Source: Gracilibacillus halotolerans
GTDB taxonomy: Bacteria > Bacillota > Bacilli > Bacillales > Amphibacillaceae
Direction: 5' to 3'
Assembly: GCF_014206945.1 (NCBI RefSeq)
Contig: NZ_JACHON010000012.1
Location: 1-64,000 of the forward strand
DNA length: 64,000 nt
In this document: piece by piece, positions 54,549 through 63,849 of the stretch
How positions within the stretch are numbered: the stretch's first letter is position 1
Layout of the letters: each line of letters starts with the position of its first letter
Program-made: the position numbers and the translations under genes
The notes under the pieces: generated by a model
Database searches by the model: none
Told to the model about the DNA's origin: nothing
Seen by the model: the letters and a program-made list of their open reading frames with translations, nothing else

Positions 54549-54779
54549 TTATCCAAAGTGATTATAGAACCACCAAACTATAAAAAACATACTTACTATT
54601 CCCCAAACTGTTGTACTCGCTACCCACCAAATTACAGACGAAGCTTTTGCTGAATTTCCCTCATCTCCTGTATTAGCTGTTATAAAAGCGACCTTACTTT
54701 CCATACGTTTTTTCATAGAAAAGAGAATAGCAAATCCACCCGTAATGAATCCAATAGTTATCCAGAGCGATAAGTCCAT
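54549..54779 (-). CDS. Small membrane protein, two segments
   Basis: A 76-residue protein with two membrane segments (LWITIGFITGGFAILFSM and VIWWVASTTVWGIVSMFFIV) and a polar loop between (KKRMESKVAFITANTGDEGN). The ATG 54779 has AGGAGAG at 9 bases; the ATG three codons earlier would be too close to it. Function unknown. Two further small membrane-type genes follow upstream on the same strand. Confidence 0.65.
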   Translation of the reverse strand: MDLSLWITIGFITGGFAILFSMKKRMESKVAFITANTGDEGNSAKASSVIWWVASTTVWGIVSMFFIVWWFYNHFG

Positions 54780-54925
54780 TTTTACCATCTCTCCTATTTA
54801 TGTGACTTATTTTCCTTTCAATCTTCTTAAACCAACGATCGACTGTTAGAACAACGATACAAGACTACGGTGTATTAGTTTTTCGTTATTTTAAGGAAAT
54901 TTCTCCTAAATGCATATTTTTCCTA

Positions 54926-55162
54926 TTAATTAGTACGGGGACGACGAAATTTTACAGTCATTATAATTCCTATGAATATTTCAATAATTGCTAATCCTAG
55001 TACATATAATCCAATTGAAGGAAGTGCTAAAATCCCTAACACAATATGGAAAGCTGATGCGATATATAAGCCTATCGGTTTCCTCAATATCACACTAAAA
55101 ATAGCATAGAATAATACAGCTACAATAAGCCCTACAGTAATCCAAGAAATCCATGATGTCAC
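54926..55162 (-). CDS. Small membrane protein
   Basis: A 78-residue protein with three hydrophobic segments (WITVGLIVAVLFYAIFSVIL, IGLYIASAFHIVLGILAL, GLYVLGLAIIEIFIGIIM) and a basic C-terminus (KFRRPRTN). The start is GTG 55162 or the adjacent TTG 55165; AAGGAGGAG fits both. Function unknown. Confidence 0.65.
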   Translation of the reverse strand: MTSWISWITVGLIVAVLFYAIFSVILRKPIGLYIASAFHIVLGILALPSIGLYVLGLAIIEIFIGIIMTVKFRRPRTN

Positions 55163-55284
55163 CAAATCTCCTCCTTAAGTGGCTTTTAGTATTTAATTAA
55201 ATTTACATCTTAATCATAACTCCTCATTTATCATAAGAAGTGAATTTCCTTGTTAAACACTCACATTCGTTGTTTAAAGCTTAT

Positions 55285-55599
55285 TTAATAAGTTATCCCT
55301 TTGTTAGAAAACACAACTATTTCATATTTATTTAAATCATTTTTAGATAGGTTATCTTGTAAATATTTCTCAACTCTTGGTATATCATTTTTATCATAAA
55401 CGTCAATAAAGATTGCAGGTTCTCCGTCGCTTGGATTTTCATATTCACCAATTTCTGAACTCTGCACCATAAATTCACTCCATACAGAATCAACTACTGT
55501 CTCAACACTGTATGACTCACCTTGCTCACTCCAAAACACTGCTGATATTATACCAACAAACACCAAAAAGAGTATCCCGAACTTGAATTTTTTAGACAT
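55285..55599 (-). CDS. Small membrane-anchored or secreted protein
   Basis: A 104-residue protein with a signal-anchor (FKFGILFLVFVGIISAVFW), no clear lipobox Cys, and an acidic alpha/beta outer part (AIFIDVYDKNDIPRVEKYLQ, KYEIVVFSNKGITY). ATAGGGGGATAAAC precedes the ATG. Function unknown. Confidence 0.65.
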   Translation of the reverse strand: MSKKFKFGILFLVFVGIISAVFWSEQGESYSVETVVDSVWSEFMVQSSEIGEYENPSDGEPAIFIDVYDKNDIPRVEKYLQDNLSKNDLNKYEIVVFSNKGITY

Positions 55600-55694
55600 G
55601 TTTATCCCCCTATCATTTTAACTTTCCAATGTTTTAAATCAGATGATGATTCACTATTCACCTATTCCGTCTCTATAGGTGAACAATTACTAAC

Positions 55695-56693
55695 TCAATT
55701 ACTTGTTAAAAATACTTTGCCTTTATTTAATTTAGAGGTTTCAACTACATCAATAGCCTTTCTTACATCCGATAAGTCGTACTTAGAATCTACAGTCATT
55801 AAGCGTAGTTTTTTATCAACTACTAGTCTCGTTATATGATTAAAAGTTTCTTGCCACTTATTTGCTGAAACATTATTATTCCAGTTCCGCAAATGAAATA
55901 GATTCACGTTCACTTTTGCTTTTTTAACAATGTTTGCCCAGTTAACTTGTATCCCTGATAAAAGACCGATGATTATAAAGTTTCCATTAGCTCGGACACT
56001 ATAAGCCAAGTCGTTTCCAGACGAACCTCCAATAGAATCAATAGCGGCATCTGCACCAATTCCATTAGTTATTTCCATAACAGTTTTATAAAGTGAATCT
56101 CTGGAAGTATCTATCACATAGGAAGCACCTAGATTAAGTAACTCTTCTGTATATTTATTATTTCTAGTCACTGCAATTAATCGAAAACCTAAAATTTTAG
56201 ATAATTGAGCAAATATATGACCTATAGAAGAACCACACGCGTTTACCAATAAAATATCATACGGTCTTAATTTTAAAACCTCTGTACAAACTACCCAAGC
56301 AGTAATAGGATTAATATACATCTGTGAGGCCGTAAAATTATCAATAGAATCTGGTACAGGTACTGTAAATTCAGCTGATGCTCTAACAAATTCTTGCCAT
56401 GTCCCTTCCCCGCGCAAAGGTAAAACTCGTTTACCAATAAGATGATGTGAAACTAAAGGGCCTACCTCCTCTACGATCCCAACTCCTTCATAACCTGGAA
56501 TATTAGGTAGAGTAATGCGATGTGAATAATCCCCTTTAATCGGAATTAAGTCAGAAGGATTAATAGGGCGAGCTAACATTCGAACAAGGACTTCATTATC
56601 TTTTGGAGGTTCTATGCCTTTATATTCGATTTTTAAAACTTCTCTGGGATTACCGAATTCGTAGAACTTAATACATTTTCCATCCAAAATCAT
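55695..56693 (-). CDS. Zinc-type (MDR) alcohol dehydrogenase/quinone oxidoreductase-like protein
   Basis: A 332-residue medium-chain reductase. GroES-like N-terminus: RPINPSDLIPIKGDY and PGYEGVGIVEEVG. The cofactor domain has ILLVNACGSSIGHIFAQLSK, the NAD(P)H-binding loop, and GADAAIDSIGG. It lacks the structural zinc Cys cluster, so it is closer to quinone oxidoreductases or mitochondrial-type enoyl-CoA reductases. The substrate is unknown. AAAGGAGACTA precedes the ATG. Confidence 0.83.
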   Translation of the reverse strand: MILDGKCIKFYEFGNPREVLKIEYKGIEPPKDNEVLVRMLARPINPSDLIPIKGDYSHRITLPNIPGYEGVGIVEEVGPLVSHHLIGKRVLPLRGEGTWQEFVRASAEFTVPVPDSIDNFTASQMYINPITAWVVCTEVLKLRPYDILLVNACGSSIGHIFAQLSKILGFRLIAVTRNNKYTEELLNLGASYVIDTSRDSLYKTVMEITNGIGADAAIDSIGGSSGNDLAYSVRANGNFIIIGLLSGIQVNWANIVKKAKVNVNLFHLRNWNNNVSANKWQETFNHITRLVVDKKLRLMTVDSKYDLSDVRKAIDVVETSKLNKGKVFLTSN

Positions 56694-57041
56694 TAGTCTC
56701 CTTTGTATCAGTCAACTCTTTAGATTGCACCATCTTTAACTAGACTTCCCCGTCACTACAATAAGTTCTACAAAAACTGAGCTAATCCTTTTTTTAGAAT
56801 TAACGGAACCCCATAGTTAAATAAGAACGTATATTAGCCAATAACGCTTCCCTTATCTAAACCTAAATTGTATTTATTCTAACATCATTCAACAAATAAT
56901 AGTAATACTATTTTCCTCTTTCCTCATTCATCTTTAGAAATTCTTTCTCCCTCTATTCTTTTATCTATTCTACAACAAAACTGGTTCCCTGCCGTGTATG
57001 CCTTTTATCAATGCTCTATTCTATATTAACCGACTAATCCC

Positions 57042-57067
57042 GTTTGATAAATGACAAAGGCGGGAAT
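57042..57067 (+). promoter_or_regulatory. SigB-type promoter of the second catalase
   Basis: GTTTGA, a 14-base spacer, then GGGAAT: a close match to the general-stress sigma-B consensus (GTTTAA-N12-14-GGGTAT), about 55 bases ahead of the catalase start. The remaining part of the 429-base divergent gap shows only AATAGTAATACTATT, a short palindrome near 56907, and no gene. Confidence 0.75.
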
Positions 57068-57122
57068 GAACCAACTGATGATGAAATCTCTAAAATACTT
57101 AAACTAAAGGATGTGAAGGTAC

Positions 57123-59192
57123 ATGGCAAAAAAAGATAACAAACATCATGAAAATCTGACTGATAAGAAAGACGAACAACTAGAAAAAGATCGACATGTG
57201 GACGGTGGCGATGACCGTATCTTAACAGATGACAACGGAGTAAAGGTCACGAACACAGCGACATCCTTACGAGCTGGTAACCGCGGTCCTTTATTGTTTG
57301 AGGATTTTCATTTCTATAGAAAACAAACTGCATTCAACCGCGAACGTATTCCAGAGAAAGTCGTACATGCTCGCGGGTTTGGAGTGTATGGTGAATTTGA
57401 AACGTATGAATCATTGAGTCATCTCACAAAAGCACACTTCTTACAGAAAAAAGGACAGAAGACACCTGTATTTACACGCTTTTCTACCTTCCAAGGTAAT
57501 AAAGGTTCAAAAGATACTGCGGTGGATATTCGTGGCTTTGCAGTTAAATTTTATACCGAAGAAGGCAACTATGACTCGCTATCCTTACAATTCCCTGTAT
57601 TTATCGTGTCGGATGCGATGAAGTTTGCTGATGTCGTGCATGCCGCAAAGCCAAATCCAGCTAGCGATATACCACAAGCAACAACAGGTCACGACAATTT
57701 CTGGGATTATGTTGCTAATAACCAGGAATCGGCACATATGGTTATGTGGCTAATGTCAATGCGCGGTCGACCGAGAAGCTGGCGAACAATGGCAGGATGG
57801 CCAATTAATACATTCCGCTTTATTAATGATAAAGGAAAATCTACGTTCGTTCGTTTTAAATGGCAACCAAAGCTCGGTGTTCAATCCCTGTTGCTTGACG
57901 AAGCAAATATAATCGGTGGAATTGACCCAGACTTCCATCGCAATGATATAATTCAATCAATTAAAATGGGTGCATACCCTGAGTATGAACTTGGCGTACA
58001 GTTAATTGATGAGGAAGACGAATTCAAATACGATTTTGATATTCTTGATGATACGAAGTTCTGGCCAGAAGAAAAAGTACCAGTTAAAATCATTGGTAAA
58101 ATGACGCTAAACCGACTGGTGGACGATTACTTCTCGGAAACAGAGCAATCGGCATTTGATCCTTCTAGCGTTGTACCTGGTATTGCTTTCTCTAATGATC
58201 CGGTACTGCAAGGTCGTTCATTTGCTTATCGGGATACAGAATTATACCGTCAAAATTCCGCTAATATAAACGATCTACCTGTAAATAGACCGATTAACGA
58301 AACAAATACGAAGCAGCAAAACAGCTACCAGCGACACGCAATTAATCAAGATGAAGTGCGATTTAATCATAACTCACTTGCTGAAAACACACCACGTGAG
58401 GCAACCGATCAAGAAGGTGGATATAAATATTATCCAGAGAATGTGGAAGGAGAAAAGACAACAGAAGTTCCAAGCAATTCGTTCGAAGATTATTTCTCTC
58501 AGCCAAGAATGTATTGGAACAGCTTAACAACAGTGGAGCAAAGAGACCTTCTCGAGACTCTATCATTCCATTTACAGAAAGTGCAGTCCAAGTCAGTACG
58601 TCAGCAAAACGTTGACATGTTTGTTAATGTTGATAAAGAATTTGCGACAGCTCTTGCCGAAAACATTGGTGTTGAACCGCCAAAAGGGTCTCACGTATCG
58701 GTGGAAGAAAGCTCCGATGCGGTTAGCATCGATAAAAATATGCCAACTTCTCCATATACAAAGAAAGTTGCTGTAGTAATCGGCAATGAATTCGATGATA
58801 AAGAAGTAGAAACTGTTATAACGATGCTGAAAGAAAAAGGAGTATTTGTTCACCTCGTTAGTGAAAAACTTGGCGAAGTAACTGGTAAAAAAGGAATGAA
58901 AGTTCAAGTAACAGATACATTCTTAACGACACATCCAACATTATTTGACAGCTTATACGTTGTCGGTGGAAAGAGTAAGAATCAAGAAATGTTTGATAAT
59001 CATGTTAAGGAATTCTTGAATAGTCACTATAAATACTTTAAGCCAATCGGGTTAGCAACTACTGGAGATCACTATGTAGAATCCATGAGCAAAGAAAATA
59101 TGATTGGGGTAGTCTTTGCTAGAGACAGCAAAGACTTTGCGAATGAATTTGTTACCGCAATTGGTAAAGCTCGTTTCTGGGATCGAAAATAA
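57123..59192 (+). CDS. Large-subunit (HPII-type) catalase-like protein, distal Asn replaced, second copy
   Basis: A 689-residue paralog of the 16351 protein, with the same domain order: catalase core (about 45-500) and C-terminal DJ-1/flavodoxin-like domain (KVAVVIGNEFDDKEVETVIT). Distal His is H82 (VVHARG), and the proximal Tyr lies in LQGRSFAYRDTELYR. The usual distal Asn is again Leu (YDSLSLQFPVF, L155), and GVHTF is WPINTF. AAGGATGTGAAGGTAC precedes the ATG. A SigB-type promoter suggests induction by general stress, as for B. subtilis katE. A terminator follows. Confidence 0.9.
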   Translation: MAKKDNKHHENLTDKKDEQLEKDRHVDGGDDRILTDDNGVKVTNTATSLRAGNRGPLLFEDFHFYRKQTAFNRERIPEKVVHARGFGVYGEFETYESLSHLTKAHFLQKKGQKTPVFTRFSTFQGNKGSKDTAVDIRGFAVKFYTEEGNYDSLSLQFPVFIVSDAMKFADVVHAAKPNPASDIPQATTGHDNFWDYVANNQESAHMVMWLMSMRGRPRSWRTMAGWPINTFRFINDKGKSTFVRFKWQPKLGVQSLLLDEANIIGGIDPDFHRNDIIQSIKMGAYPEYELGVQLIDEEDEFKYDFDILDDTKFWPEEKVPVKIIGKMTLNRLVDDYFSETEQSAFDPSSVVPGIAFSNDPVLQGRSFAYRDTELYRQNSANINDLPVNRPINETNTKQQNSYQRHAINQDEVRFNHNSLAENTPREATDQEGGYKYYPENVEGEKTTEVPSNSFEDYFSQPRMYWNSLTTVEQRDLLETLSFHLQKVQSKSVRQQNVDMFVNVDKEFATALAENIGVEPPKGSHVSVEESSDAVSIDKNMPTSPYTKKVAVVIGNEFDDKEVETVITMLKEKGVFVHLVSEKLGEVTGKKGMKVQVTDTFLTTHPTLFDSLYVVGGKSKNQEMFDNHVKEFLNSHYKYFKPIGLATTGDHYVESMSKENMIGVVFARDSKDFANEFVTAIGKARFWDRK

Positions 59193-59258
59193 ACAAATAG
59201 ATTACTTTCTAGATCACGAAGTAGGTAACTAAACAAATTGAAAAGAACACTTTGAAAG

Positions 59259-59290
59259 GGAGTTTGATTATCATATCAAGCTCCTTTTTT
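59259..59290 (+). terminator. Terminator of the second catalase gene
   Basis: GGAGTTTGAT and ATCAAGCTCC form the stem with one wobble, followed by six Ts. Confidence 0.85.
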
Positions 59291-59335
59291 GGCATCTTTT
59301 CAGACTATTTAACCCATAGCTTTAACAAGTAAGTT

Positions 59336-59737
59336 TTAATACCTTTTAATATGTATAACATCATTTGACGGAGTAAGGTGACCCTTTTCTTCTGTTGAGA
59401 AGTCAGCTCCTTGACGTTCCATTTCAACATACTGAACTGCTTTATCCCCTTCTAGGAAAACTAATAGGTATATATCATCTCTCATACTGATATTGCTAGG
59501 ATCTTTGAAGTCGGTACCTAATTCCTCTTCTATGTGTTCTTGTGGGCTGTACGGTGTAAAGAGGAATGCTTTATCCCAATTGAAACTCGTCAATGAATCT
59601 ATCTCTATCTTGCTATTGTCTTCATCTTCTACAATAGAAAAAATAGAGTTCTCTAAGTCTTTATTATGTTCACTATTACTTTGGCCACACCCTATTAATA
59701 AAAATAAGAGGGGTATAAAAAATATAGTTTTCTTCAA
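59336..59737 (-). CDS. Small lipoprotein of unknown function
   Basis: From TTG 59737 the protein (133 residues) starts MKKTIFFIPLLFLLIGCGQS, a lipoprotein signal with lipobox LIGC. AAAGG lies 9 bases upstream of the TTG but touches the in-frame ATG three codons earlier, so TTG is preferred. The mature part has a beta-rich segment (DDIYLLVFLEGDKAVQYVEM). Function unknown. Confidence 0.65.
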   Translation of the reverse strand: MKKTIFFIPLLFLLIGCGQSNSEHNKDLENSIFSIVEDEDNSKIEIDSLTSFNWDKAFLFTPYSPQEHIEEELGTDFKDPSNISMRDDIYLLVFLEGDKAVQYVEMERQGADFSTEEKGHLTPSNDVIHIKRY

Positions 59738-59818
59738 ATCATCCATCCTTTCGCGATACTAGTCGCTCACTTCCACTCATCCTACTTCAAAACGATTTTA
59801 TATGGGATTATTCACCTT

Positions 59819-60136
59819 TCAATACACTTCATATTGACTAAGTAAAGCAGCCAATGATAGAAAGAAAGCAACGGTACTAATGATTCCTACTGCTAAATAT
59901 CCATTTTGTTTCCTTAACTTAAAATGTAAATAAAAAGAATAGGAAGCGCTTTGTGCCATGAGAATCATCATAAGATCCATTGATTGCTCGTTAAAATAAT
60001 GCCGAAGAATAATGAGGAGTAACAGTACTACAGTAACCGTCAACCAACCAATATTGAGGGCTTTTGTCTTAATCTGTTCTTCTCGTTCATCCTTTTTATC
60101 TTGCTGTGCTTTTTTTAGTGTGTCTTTACTATTCAT
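59819..60136 (-). CDS. Small three-segment membrane protein (DUF6442-like)
   Basis: A 105-residue protein with a charged N-terminus (KKAQQDKKDEREEQIKTKAL) and three membrane segments (IGWLTVTVVLLLLIIL, MMILMAQSASYSFYLHF, LAVGIISTVAFFLSLAALL). The DEREEQI...A pattern before the first segment recalls DUF6442 proteins; tentative. The ATG 60136 has AGGGGGAG upstream and is preferred to a start 19 codons earlier. Confidence 0.6.
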   Translation of the reverse strand: MNSKDTLKKAQQDKKDEREEQIKTKALNIGWLTVTVVLLLLIILRHYFNEQSMDLMMILMAQSASYSFYLHFKLRKQNGYLAVGIISTVAFFLSLAALLSQYEVY

Positions 60137-60267
60137 ATTACTCCCCCTATGTTTAAAGCTTGTAGCGTTAAAAATCAAGAGACCGTCTACCAAGCACCAA
60201 TTTACTGTATAGACGCAATTATTTATATATCCGTTTCAGATAAACTTGTTCTTGAGCTAAACTACAT

Positions 60268-60298
60268 AAAAAATACGTCTCTATTTCTTTAGAAACGC
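60268..60298 (-). terminator. Terminator of the HAD hydrolase gene
   Basis: On the minus strand GCGTTTCT and AGAGACGT form the stem, loop AAAGAAAT, followed by ATTTTTT. Confidence 0.75.
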
Positions 60299-60317
60299 AC
60301 CTAGCCACCTAAATAAA

Positions 60318-61091
60318 TTATATCTGTAACAGTCTGTACTTCTCTGAAAGTTTACTAATCCTTGTTGCAATTTTCTGTTCGTAATCTCCATCAAGTGATA
60401 TATTTTCTTTTGCTAATAAAGCAAGTTGATCATGATAACCAATCATAATGGTATGCAGTGCATTTTCAAACATCGTAATATCATTTGCATCGTTTCCAAA
60501 TGCAATATAGGTATTTTCCTTTATTCCAAGAGATTTTAATGCACTCCATTTGTTTATTCCACCCGGGCTAATATCAAGGACATCCTCATTGCTGTGTTTG
60601 TTTACATATACATCTAATTTTAAAAGTTTCCCTGCTAGTTCATCCATATTATCAGATGTTAGGATTAGTACTTTTACAACTGAATTAAGAAATTCCAAAC
60701 TTACATTGTTCGCTAAGTTTGCAGGGTCTAAATTCTTTAATATTGAATGATTATCTGGCCCAGTATAGGCATAATCCCATTCTCCATCTATTAAGTAAGT
60801 ACTATTATATTGATCAATTAGGTTATTTATTTCGTTTATTTCATTAATTGAAAATGAATGGCTCTTGATTACTTTTCCGTCTTTTGCAATTAATGAACCA
60901 TTACCACCAATCATTGTATAATGATGAAATGCTTCATCTATAACTGGCAACATGTCACGAATAGGTCTGGCAGATGCAAAAATGACTTCAATTCCAACAG
61001 ATTGTAACTCAGACAATGACTGAAGTATTTTCTCACATATTGGCTGTCCTCTAAAACAAACTGTTCCATCTAAATCAAAAACAAATTTCAA
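60318..61091 (-). CDS. HAD-family (Cof-type) hydrolase
   Basis: About 257 residues. HAD motifs: KFVFDLDGTVC (nucleophile Asp and acid/base Asp), VIFASARP (Ser/Thr), a Lys near GGINKWSALKSLG and IAFGNDANDITMFE. The insert cap type is C2, as in Cof phosphatases acting on sugar or nucleotide phosphates. The likely start is TTG 61091, with GAAGTGA upstream, seven codons inside the longest frame. It follows the PH-domain protein gene by about 25 bases, so they may be co-transcribed. Confidence 0.85.
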   Translation of the reverse strand: MKFVFDLDGTVCFRGQPICEKILQSLSELQSVGIEVIFASARPIRDMLPVIDEAFHHYTMIGGNGSLIAKDGKVIKSHSFSINEINEINNLIDQYNSTYLIDGEWDYAYTGPDNHSILKNLDPANLANNVSLEFLNSVVKVLILTSDNMDELAGKLLKLDVYVNKHSNEDVLDISPGGINKWSALKSLGIKENTYIAFGNDANDITMFENALHTIMIGYHDQLALLAKENISLDGDYEQKIATRISKLSEKYRLLQI

Positions 61092-61115
61092 ATATCTCAC
61101 TTCTTTCAAATAAAG

Positions 61116-61577
61116 TTATCTCTTATCTCGTACGTGATTTATAAGATTTTCATCGACATGAATATTGGAATTCTCATTTACTAAAATCCTAATAAACTCA
61201 GTTTTATTATTAGGGGATACAATGGCTATATTATACATACCGTGAAGAATCTCTATCCTATCTATCGACAAAGCAGGTGCTGAAAGAGGATTTCTCGTTG
61301 CACTCAACTTTTCAATTTCTTTTATTCTAACTGTACTTTTAAAAGGTCCGGATTTTATTTTTATAAGTCCGTCTTCAATCTTATATCCTGTTCCAAACCA
61401 CATCCATAAAGGTAAACCTATTATTAGTAAAGTCATAAAAAAACCTAGTACAATTTTATAAACAGGGACTTTCCAGTCAATCGGTTCTCCAGCAATAATA
61501 TAAATTAGAAAAAATAAAATTATTGGTCCCCAAATTACAATTGCCAACCAAGTATCTTTCTTGGATGGGAAATACAC
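61116..61577 (-). CDS. PH-domain membrane protein
   Basis: A 153-residue protein with two membrane segments (WLAIVIWGPIILFFLIYI, IVLGFFMTLLIIGLPLWMW), then a bacterial PH-like domain (YKIEDGLIKIKSGPFKSTVR, IEILHGMYNIAIVSPNN). This architecture recalls B. subtilis YyaB-type proteins. The start is GTG with AAGGAG upstream. Function unknown. Confidence 0.75.
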   Translation of the reverse strand: MYFPSKKDTWLAIVIWGPIILFFLIYIIAGEPIDWKVPVYKIVLGFFMTLLIIGLPLWMWFGTGYKIEDGLIKIKSGPFKSTVRIKEIEKLSATRNPLSAPALSIDRIEILHGMYNIAIVSPNNKTEFIRILVNENSNIHVDENLINHVRDKR

Positions 61578-61653
61578 TAAAGTTCACTCCTTGAAATTTG
61601 ATTCGTATTTTCTTAATCCTTCGCACTCGATAGTGTAAAATAAGTGATTGGTA

Positions 61654-61961
61654 TTATATGTTAAACTCTAAGTCTTTTCTCTTCATATGTTTATTTGCTA
61701 TGAATCTGATAATTACATAGCTGATAAAGACATTTAATACGAAGGATAGCGGATGTAACGCCATTCCAGCATTACCATTGAAGAAGTTATCGAAAAACCA
61801 TACACTGTTAGCTTCTCTTTGATATATCGTTAAAAAATCAAACGGGAAGCCATACGTATACCTCCCATCCCTTCACTGTGAAAAGTACTTGGTATTAAGA
61901 CCGGTAATGAAAGACAAAATAATAAACTCCAGCCCATATGTTTTCCATTTAACCTTTTCAA
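61654..61961 (-). pseudogene. Membrane protein gene with a frameshift
   Basis: TTG 61961, with AAAGGAGG upstream, starts MKRLNGKHMGWSLLFCLSLP and reads HSEGMGG, where the frame is lost. The continuation is in another frame: YTYGFPFDFLTIYQREANSV, then LHPLSFVLNVFISYVIIRFI and a stop at 61654. Joined, they give about 102 residues with two membrane segments. A one- or two-base indel near 61863 in the GGGATGGGAGG stretch is the simplest cause. The function is unknown. Confidence 0.7.
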
Positions 61962-62083
61962 AGAATACCTCCTTTATAGCACTTCTAAGCTACCATTTTA
62001 ATATATTTCGTCAAAGACCTTTATCGAGTTTACACACACAAGTTATTCCGAGAATAAATACCTTTATCCACTAGGTTCTTTTC

Positions 62084-62830
62084 CTATGGATTAACATCTT
62101 TATCGTTGCTATTTAGAATAAGACTATGTCGATCTACTTTATATGATAATTTCGCAGTATCGGTTTCCATATCTTTCGTCCGATGTTCCGTGAAGGTCAC
62201 GACATAAACTTCCTCTTCTATTTCTTCTACACTCGTTTCTCTTATAACTTGGTAATCTCCTATTGTCCCTTCCAATTGTCCAACAGTATCAGGAAACCCG
62301 TTTGTGGATGAATTTGCGCGAGAAAGAGCATCTTCTTTTGTAAATGGAGGCATCGGTGGCGATGTTAGCTCTAAATAACCCCAACTCAATACTATTGAAG
62401 CTATTGGTATAAGCCAAAATAATTTAATTTTCTTTCCTTGTTTATTTCTTCTATAGATCCATTTGTCAAAAAATCCATATATTATTGCAGCTATCATTCC
62501 ATATATTGCAGCGGTTATTTCTTGAAATATCAAACCTATACCGAGACCAAAGAATCCAAGAATTAGTACATACAGCCAGTCATTTTGTTGAAACATTTTT
62601 CTTTGCAAATACTCTACCGCAATTGATACAACGTTCCCATAAATTAATACAATAACACCCGCATACATTGCATAAACTAAAAACCAGCCAATAAATTGGT
62701 TTCCAGGATTATATTCAAATTCAAACCCTTCATTAAAAATAATAATAATGAATAATATTGATATAAAAGCTGTAGTAATAAAAGTGGCAGTTATTTTCCT
62801 TAAAAAGAAGCTTCCCTTGCTTGTTTCCAT
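62084..62830 (-). CDS. Multi-pass membrane protein of unknown function
   Basis: A 248-residue protein with about five membrane segments (ITATFITTAFISILFIIIIF, IGWFLVYAMYAGVIVLIYG, LYVLILGFFGLGIGLIF, ITAAIYGMIAAIIYGFF, FWLIPIASIVLSWGYLEL) and a C-terminal outer domain of about 75 residues ending in LSYKVDRHSLILNS. GGAGTATGTCAT precedes the ATG. Not recognised. Upstream (62831-63149) a 48-codon frame at 62972-63118 (MEKSNPFSYLGLCHNVKSGL) lacks a ribosome site and may be a remnant. Confidence 0.65.
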   Translation of the reverse strand: METSKGSFFLRKITATFITTAFISILFIIIIFNEGFEFEYNPGNQFIGWFLVYAMYAGVIVLIYGNVVSIAVEYLQRKMFQQNDWLYVLILGFFGLGIGLIFQEITAAIYGMIAAIIYGFFDKWIYRRNKQGKKIKLFWLIPIASIVLSWGYLELTSPPMPPFTKEDALSRANSSTNGFPDTVGQLEGTIGDYQVIRETSVEEIEEEVYVVTFTEHRTKDMETDTAKLSYKVDRHSLILNSNDKDVNP

Positions 62831-63149
62831 ATGACATACTCCTTAAATACAGAAATTCCCTAATACTTTAATTAATCCTAATCTTAAATAGCTCTTATTT
62901 TATATTTCGACAAAAAGGGGGAGTTTCCTTTTTTCGGGAAATTTACTGTTACTTACTGGAATGTAATTAGTTCATTTTCGATACTCCATCAACCAACAAT
63001 CTCGATAATTTCCTTCAAAATAAGTTAATAAAACTAAGGCAATCCAGCCTGCCCATTTCAGACCACTTTTTACGTTATGGCATAACCCTAAATACGAAAA
63101 TGGATTACTTTTTTCCATAATTAGAACTAACTGTTAGCTTGACTAATAT

Positions 63150-63275
63150 TTATTTTCCTTGTTTTAATAATTCTATAATTTCTTTGTTTTGTTCGCTCGT
63201 TTTCTTTAATTTCCCTTCGATTGATAAACAAGTAATAGCTATTATTATAATTCCAATCGTTATGATAATTTCCAT
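63150..63275 (-). CDS. 41-residue single-segment membrane protein
   Basis: ATG 63275, with AATGAGG upstream, gives MEIIITIGIIIIAITCLSIE followed by a charged tail (GKLKKTSEQNKEIIELLKQG). One membrane helix and a coiled tail. The upstream in-frame extension to 63353 has no ribosome site. Function unknown. Confidence 0.6.
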   Translation of the reverse strand: MEIIITIGIIIIAITCLSIEGKLKKTSEQNKEIIELLKQGK

Positions 63276-63403
63276 ATTATTAGCCTCATTTCTTCTAATT
63301 TTCCACCCCTCGTCAAGCAACAGTTTTTCCTTAAAGCCCACTCTACTGTCCATGAATGCGTTAAAATTAACTATTGGGACTAATTGTTTTGGATAACCAA
63401 CCT

Positions 63404-63586
63404 TTAAAATGGCAGGCTTTGAAAGAGCGAAATAGTTATCATTAATGTCGATAAAGATCCTGCAGACAGTAAGACTATCATTTTACGCCACTTTATTTCA
63501 CTTGAAGGTTTTAAAGCTTCACGGGATACCGCAAACCATATTACGACAGATAATAAAATTACTATAGTGATAACGTCTTTAGACAT
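63404..63586 (-). CDS. 60-residue membrane protein
   Basis: Two membrane segments (VITIVILLSVVIWFAV and MIVLLSAGSLSTLMITISLF) around a polar loop. AGGGAGGTCTAAAT precedes the ATG. Function unknown. It is one of several tiny membrane proteins in this part of the window. Confidence 0.6.
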   Translation of the reverse strand: MSKDVITIVILLSVVIWFAVSREALKPSSEIKWRKMIVLLSAGSLSTLMITISLFQSLPF

Positions 63587-63849
63587 ATTTAGACCTCCCT
63601 TTATTAAGTAACCTTTAACGGCCTTTTGTATTTAATCCTTAAGTATCCAATCAACCGCTGTAAACACGCTTTCGGTAATACATTCGATATTCAATTTTCC
63701 TAACGTAGTGTTGCATTTCCTCACACCTTTTCATTTTCAAAACTGTAGTACGAGTAACAATTTTTAAAGCACCTTTTGTCGAAAACAGAAAAATAACTTC
63801 AATATGGTATTTTGCCGTTTTTAATATTTTTGCTACTTAGTCTTTAAAA

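Noticed and set aside
62972-63118. 48-codon minus-strand ORF as a gene
   Set aside because: No ribosome site and an odd composition; mentioned only as a possible remnant.
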